DNA of 7,590 nucleotides, from positions 1 to 7,590 of the forward strand of contig JAHWKS010000236.1 of the NCBI GenBank assembly GCA_019347795.1, read 5' to 3'. This stretch comes from Planctomycetota bacterium. GTDB lineage: Bacteria; Planctomycetota; Planctomycetia; Pirellulales; Pirellulaceae. The notes beneath the pieces were generated by a model that was given only the letters and a program-made list of their open reading frames with translations, did not search any database and had not been told where the DNA came from. The position numbers were made by a program, and so were the translations under genes. This document shows positions 5,318 to 7,590 of the stretch, piece after piece; the first letter of the stretch is position 1; each line of letters begins with the position of its first letter.

Positions 5318-5662
5318 TTGTGCCCAGCACGCCCCGAGGGGAGCAAGCGGCCAAGCGGGCCGTTTACGCTGGCGCTAGCCGCCGTGACAGTGGCCGTGTT
5401 TCTTGGGCTGTTCGCGTGGTGGTGGTTTACTCCGTTTGTGCTTCGGAGCAGCGAACGCGAAGACTGGTATCAGCGAGACTGGCGCGGCCGATTGGTTCAC
5501 CTTCGTTCGGTGGGTTATTATAGCTCGGGTCGGAAGTGGTTTGAGTGCGGTCCCCAGGGATCAGATCCAAAGTTCTTCTCCCCGGACGGCAGCGACGCAA
5601 CGGCAGAAGTGCTTAACACTCTGACTCCCGCCGAGGTCGAGGACATTCTCGAACCGCATTGA
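5318..5662 (+). CDS. Single-pass membrane protein, 114 residues, unrecognised
   Basis: The start is set at TTG 5318 because GAGGAG (5305-5310), inside the end of the ThuA-like gene, sits 7 bp before it; TTG 5303, which overlaps the ThuA-like gene, is the alternative. No ATG is available. Residues about 15-36 are a membrane helix rich in Ala, Val and Trp (LALAAVTVAVFLGLFAWWWF), after a short basic leader. The rest, about 70 residues, is soluble and presumably outside, with DWYQRDWRGRLVHLRSVGYY at 49-68 and a single C77. The C-terminal stretch TLTPAEVEDILEPH is acidic. No family is recognised. Coupling to the upstream gene through the shared Shine-Dalgarno region suggests cotranslation. Confidence 0.6.
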   Translation: MCPARPEGSKRPSGPFTLALAAVTVAVFLGLFAWWWFTPFVLRSSEREDWYQRDWRGRLVHLRSVGYYSSGRKWFECGPQGSDPKFFSPDGSDATAEVLNTLTPAEVEDILEPH

Positions 5663-5694
5663 TACGGACCTGTTCCCTAACCAGGATCCCCGGC

Positions 5695-5943
5695 ATGAAT
5701 GATCGAGACTTGCTGAGCCGCATTACAACGAATCCCGAGATTATGGTGGGCAAGCCGGTTATTTGTGGAACGCGCTTGACAGTGGAGTACATTCTTGGGC
5801 GGCTCGGGCATGGCTCGAGTATCGAGGATCTACTGGAGGAGTATCCAAGGTTAGCAGTCGAGGATATTCGCGCTTGTCAGCTGTTTGCGGCCCGAGCTAT
5901 GTCGGACGTGTCGTTTATGCCGATCTCTCCGGAGTCGGAGTAG
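5695..5943 (+). CDS. DUF433 family antitoxin
   Basis: An 82-residue protein with the textbook DUF433 pattern: NPEIMVGKPVICGTRLTVEYIL at residues 13-34, GSSIEDLLEEYPRLAVEDIRA at 40-60, then the ALFAARAM helix. Known function: predicted antitoxin and DNA-binding partner of a PIN-like toxin. Start ATG 5695 has AGGA at 5683-5686, 8 bp upstream; the longer frame from TTG 5659 overlaps the previous stop and adds 12 residues of unlike composition. Its stop codon (TAG, 5941-5943) directly abuts the toxin start. It is not close in sequence to the DUF433 protein at 914: the core and tail differ, and this copy has no C-terminal helical extension. Confidence 0.92.
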   Translation: MNDRDLLSRITTNPEIMVGKPVICGTRLTVEYILGRLGHGSSIEDLLEEYPRLAVEDIRACQLFAARAMSDVSFMPISPESE

Positions 5944-6294
5944 ATGCGATTCCTCGTTGACGAGTGTACGGGTCCCGCCGTGGCCCGCTGGCTTCGCGAC
6001 CAGGGGCACGACGTCTACTCCGTTTACGATGAGGCGCCGGGATCGACGGATGAGTTGATTCTCGACAAAGCATACGCGGAAGACTGGATTCTGATTACGA
6101 ACGACAAAGACTTCGGCACGATGGTTTTCCGCGAGCGAAAGCTTCACCGAGGTGTGGTGTTTCTGCGTTTGAAGGACGAGCGGCCGGTCATCAAAGTTAA
6201 CGCAATTGATCGGTTGCTAAAGCATTGCCCAGATCAACTCGCTGGTCGCTTCATCGTCGTCTCGGAAACGCAGATCCGGTTCGCCCAAACGTGA
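5944..6294 (+). CDS. DUF5615 PIN-like toxin (putative ribonuclease)
   Basis: A 116-residue protein in the DUF5615/PIN-like fold. Acidic metal-binding positions are seen in order: D6 and E7 in FLVDEC, D36 in TDELILDKA, D54 and D56 in ITNDKDFG. The central WILITNDKDFGTMVF strand and the hydrophobic GVVFLRL strand match the family. PIN-type enzymes are Mg/Mn-dependent RNases; activity of DUF5615 proteins is inferred from that fold. The gene starts immediately after the antitoxin stop, with two GGAG elements (5931-5934 and 5937-5940) inside the antitoxin gene, so translation is likely coupled. The usual antitoxin-first order is kept. All expected acidic residues are present, so the toxin should be intact. 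Confidence 0.92.
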   Translation: MRFLVDECTGPAVARWLRDQGHDVYSVYDEAPGSTDELILDKAYAEDWILITNDKDFGTMVFRERKLHRGVVFLRLKDERPVIKVNAIDRLLKHCPDQLAGRFIVVSETQIRFAQT

Positions 6295-6300
6295 TTGTGC

Positions 6301-7590
6301 ATGATCCGTGTCGCAACGTGCGGTTTCTTCCTTTCTCTGCTCGCCGCGGCCGCGTTGGCGCAAGCTCCGACTGATGACACAGCGCCGGAAGACGAGGCGC
6401 CCGCCCCGAAGCAAATTGCGATTGCGCCGACGGCCGAAGATGCGGAGATCGAGCGGCGGCTCTTGCGCATCTTGGAGGCGACGGAGTGGTTCACGTCGCC
6501 CGAGGTCGACGTCGATGAAGGGGTGGTGTTCCTTACCGGCCGCACCGAAACCGAGGAGCACAAGGAGTGGGCGTCGCGGCTGGCGCGAAATACCCAGGAT
6601 GTGGTCGAGGTGGTGAACCGCATTGAGGTGACTGGCGGCCCGCTCTGGGACCTGACGCCGGCCCGCAACGAAGTCCGCGAGCTGTGGCGCGACGCGCTGC
6701 TGGCGGCGCCCATGATGGGCGTCGCTCTGCTGATGCTGGCCGTCACCATCGTCGCCACCTGGGGCGCCCGCACGGTGTGGCACACAGTGTTCCAGCGGCG
6801 GATGAAAAACGCCATCCTCCGGCAGATGGCCGCCAACGCAATCGCCGTGGTGGTGTTGATCCTGGGGCTGTACCTCATTCTCAAGATCTCCGGACTGACG
6901 CGGCTGGCGGTAACGGTGCTGGGCGGAACTGGTCTGTTCGGGCTGGTGGTCGGCATCGCGTTTCGCGACATCGCCGAAAATTTCCTGGCGAGCATCCTGT
7001 TGAGCGTGCGGCGGCCGTTCGAGATCGGCGACTTGATCGACATTGACGGCAAGCTGGGCTTCGTCCAGGCTGTGACCACGCGGGGAACGCTCCTGATCAC
7101 CTTCGAGGGGAACCACATTCACGTCCCCAACTCCGCGGTCTACAAGAGCGTCATCAACAACTACACCGCCAACCCCAACATGCGGCTCGACTTCACCGTC
7201 GGCATCGGCTACGACGACGCGATCGCCACGGCCCAGGAAGTCGGCGTGCGGGTGCTCCGCGACCACGCGGCGGTGCTGGACGATCCCGAGCCGATGGTGC
7301 TGGTCGATCAGCTCGGCTCGGCCACGGGCGTCCTGAAGTTCTACTTCTGGGTGAACATCCGGGAGCATAGCGAGATCAAAGTGCGCTCGGCGGCGATGCG
7401 GCTGGTGAAGCGGGCCTTCCAGGAGGCGGGGGTGAGCATGCCGGACGAAGCCCGCGAGGTGCTATTCCCGCAAGGCGTGCCGGTGCGGATGCTCGCTGCC
7501 GAGGAGGAAGAGCCCGAGGAAGCAGCGCCGGCCGGCCCGCGTCCCTCGCGAGAGGAGCGACTTACGACGGAAGACCGCATCAGCAGCGAC
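6301..7590 (+). CDS. BON-domain–MscS mechanosensitive ion channel (partial, open at right edge)
   Basis: 430 codons are present without a stop. Residues 1-20 form a signal peptide (FFLSLLAAAALA). Residues about 45-110 form a BON domain (DAEIERRLLRILEATEWF, GVVFLTGRTETEEHKEW, VVEVVNRIEV). Two membrane helices follow at about 133-155 and 176-198, then the MscS pore helix, GGTGLFGLVVGIAFRDIAENFL (208-229), the SVRRPFEIGD turn at 235-244 and the beta domain to about 295. The C-terminal alpha/beta vestibule domain follows, and then an acidic, Pro/Ala-rich tail from about 398. Function: a membrane-tension-gated channel that relieves osmotic downshock. BON placement outside the membrane suggests a link to periplasmic lipid or other ligand. 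The start ATG 6301 lies 6 bp after the toxin stop, with no obvious ribosome site. Confidence 0.92.
   Translation, partial: MIRVATCGFFLSLLAAAALAQAPTDDTAPEDEAPAPKQIAIAPTAEDAEIERRLLRILEATEWFTSPEVDVDEGVVFLTGRTETEEHKEWASRLARNTQDVVEVVNRIEVTGGPLWDLTPARNEVRELWRDALLAAPMMGVALLMLAVTIVATWGARTVWHTVFQRRMKNAILRQMAANAIAVVVLILGLYLILKISGLTRLAVTVLGGTGLFGLVVGIAFRDIAENFLASILLSVRRPFEIGDLIDIDGKLGFVQAVTTRGTLLITFEGNHIHVPNSAVYKSVINNYTANPNMRLDFTVGIGYDDAIATAQEVGVRVLRDHAAVLDDPEPMVLVDQLGSATGVLKFYFWVNIREHSEIKVRSAAMRLVKRAFQEAGVSMPDEAREVLFPQGVPVRMLAAEEEEPEEAAPAGPRPSREERLTTEDRISSD

Noticed and set aside
4387..5346. Minus-strand open frame opposite the ThuA-like gene
   Set aside because: It mirrors the coding frame of the ThuA-like gene and has no domain or plausible start region.
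6217..7368. Minus-strand open frame of 383 codons opposite the MscS gene
   Set aside because: His/Arg/Asp/Gln-rich low-quality composition and no motif; antisense shadow of the BON–MscS gene.

Overview
The window is GC-rich and gene-dense. The gene set (a secreted PQQ-type sugar dehydrogenase, an exported ThuA-like protein, a radical SAM protein of about 420 residues, two DUF433 proteins, and a BON–MscS channel) together with the strong antisense shadow ORFs points to a planctomycete, probably of the Pirellulales type. This is inferred from gene content and codon style, not from a marker gene.

Layout, left to right. (1) Positions 1-796, minus strand: 5' part of an exported glucose/sorbosone-dehydrogenase-like beta-propeller gene that runs off the left edge. 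(2) Positions 914-1222, plus strand: a DUF433 antitoxin-like gene that has no toxin partner beside it. A perfect 13-bp palindrome overlaps its likely -10 box. It runs tail to tail, with a 31-bp overlap, into an unrecognised 144-residue gene on the minus strand (1192-1626). (3) Positions 1802-3990, plus strand: a radical SAM protein with extra C-terminal cysteines, then an AraC-HTH/O6-alkylguanine-DNA methyltransferase fusion. (4) Positions 3991-4428: a small membrane-protein gene enclosed by two inverted copies of a heptanucleotide repeat, with small hairpins behind it. (5) Positions 4429-7590, plus strand: five close-packed genes that look like one transcription unit. They are a secreted ThuA-like protein, a single-pass membrane protein, a complete DUF433/DUF5615 toxin-antitoxin pair, and a signal-peptide–BON–MscS channel that is open at the right edge.

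Working together: the DUF433/DUF5615 pair is the one clear two-gene system. Antitoxin stop and toxin start abut, and the MscS gene begins 6 bp after the toxin stop. The radical SAM and methyltransferase genes are adjacent and codirectional, but nothing in the sequence ties their functions together. No rRNA, tRNA, CRISPR array, transposase or integrase was seen. No stretch over 300 bp lacks a gene. I found no convincing new multigene system. The most unusual signals are the inverted heptad-repeat pair around the small membrane gene, the operator-like palindrome upstream of the orphan DUF433 gene, and the unrecognised gene convergent with it.
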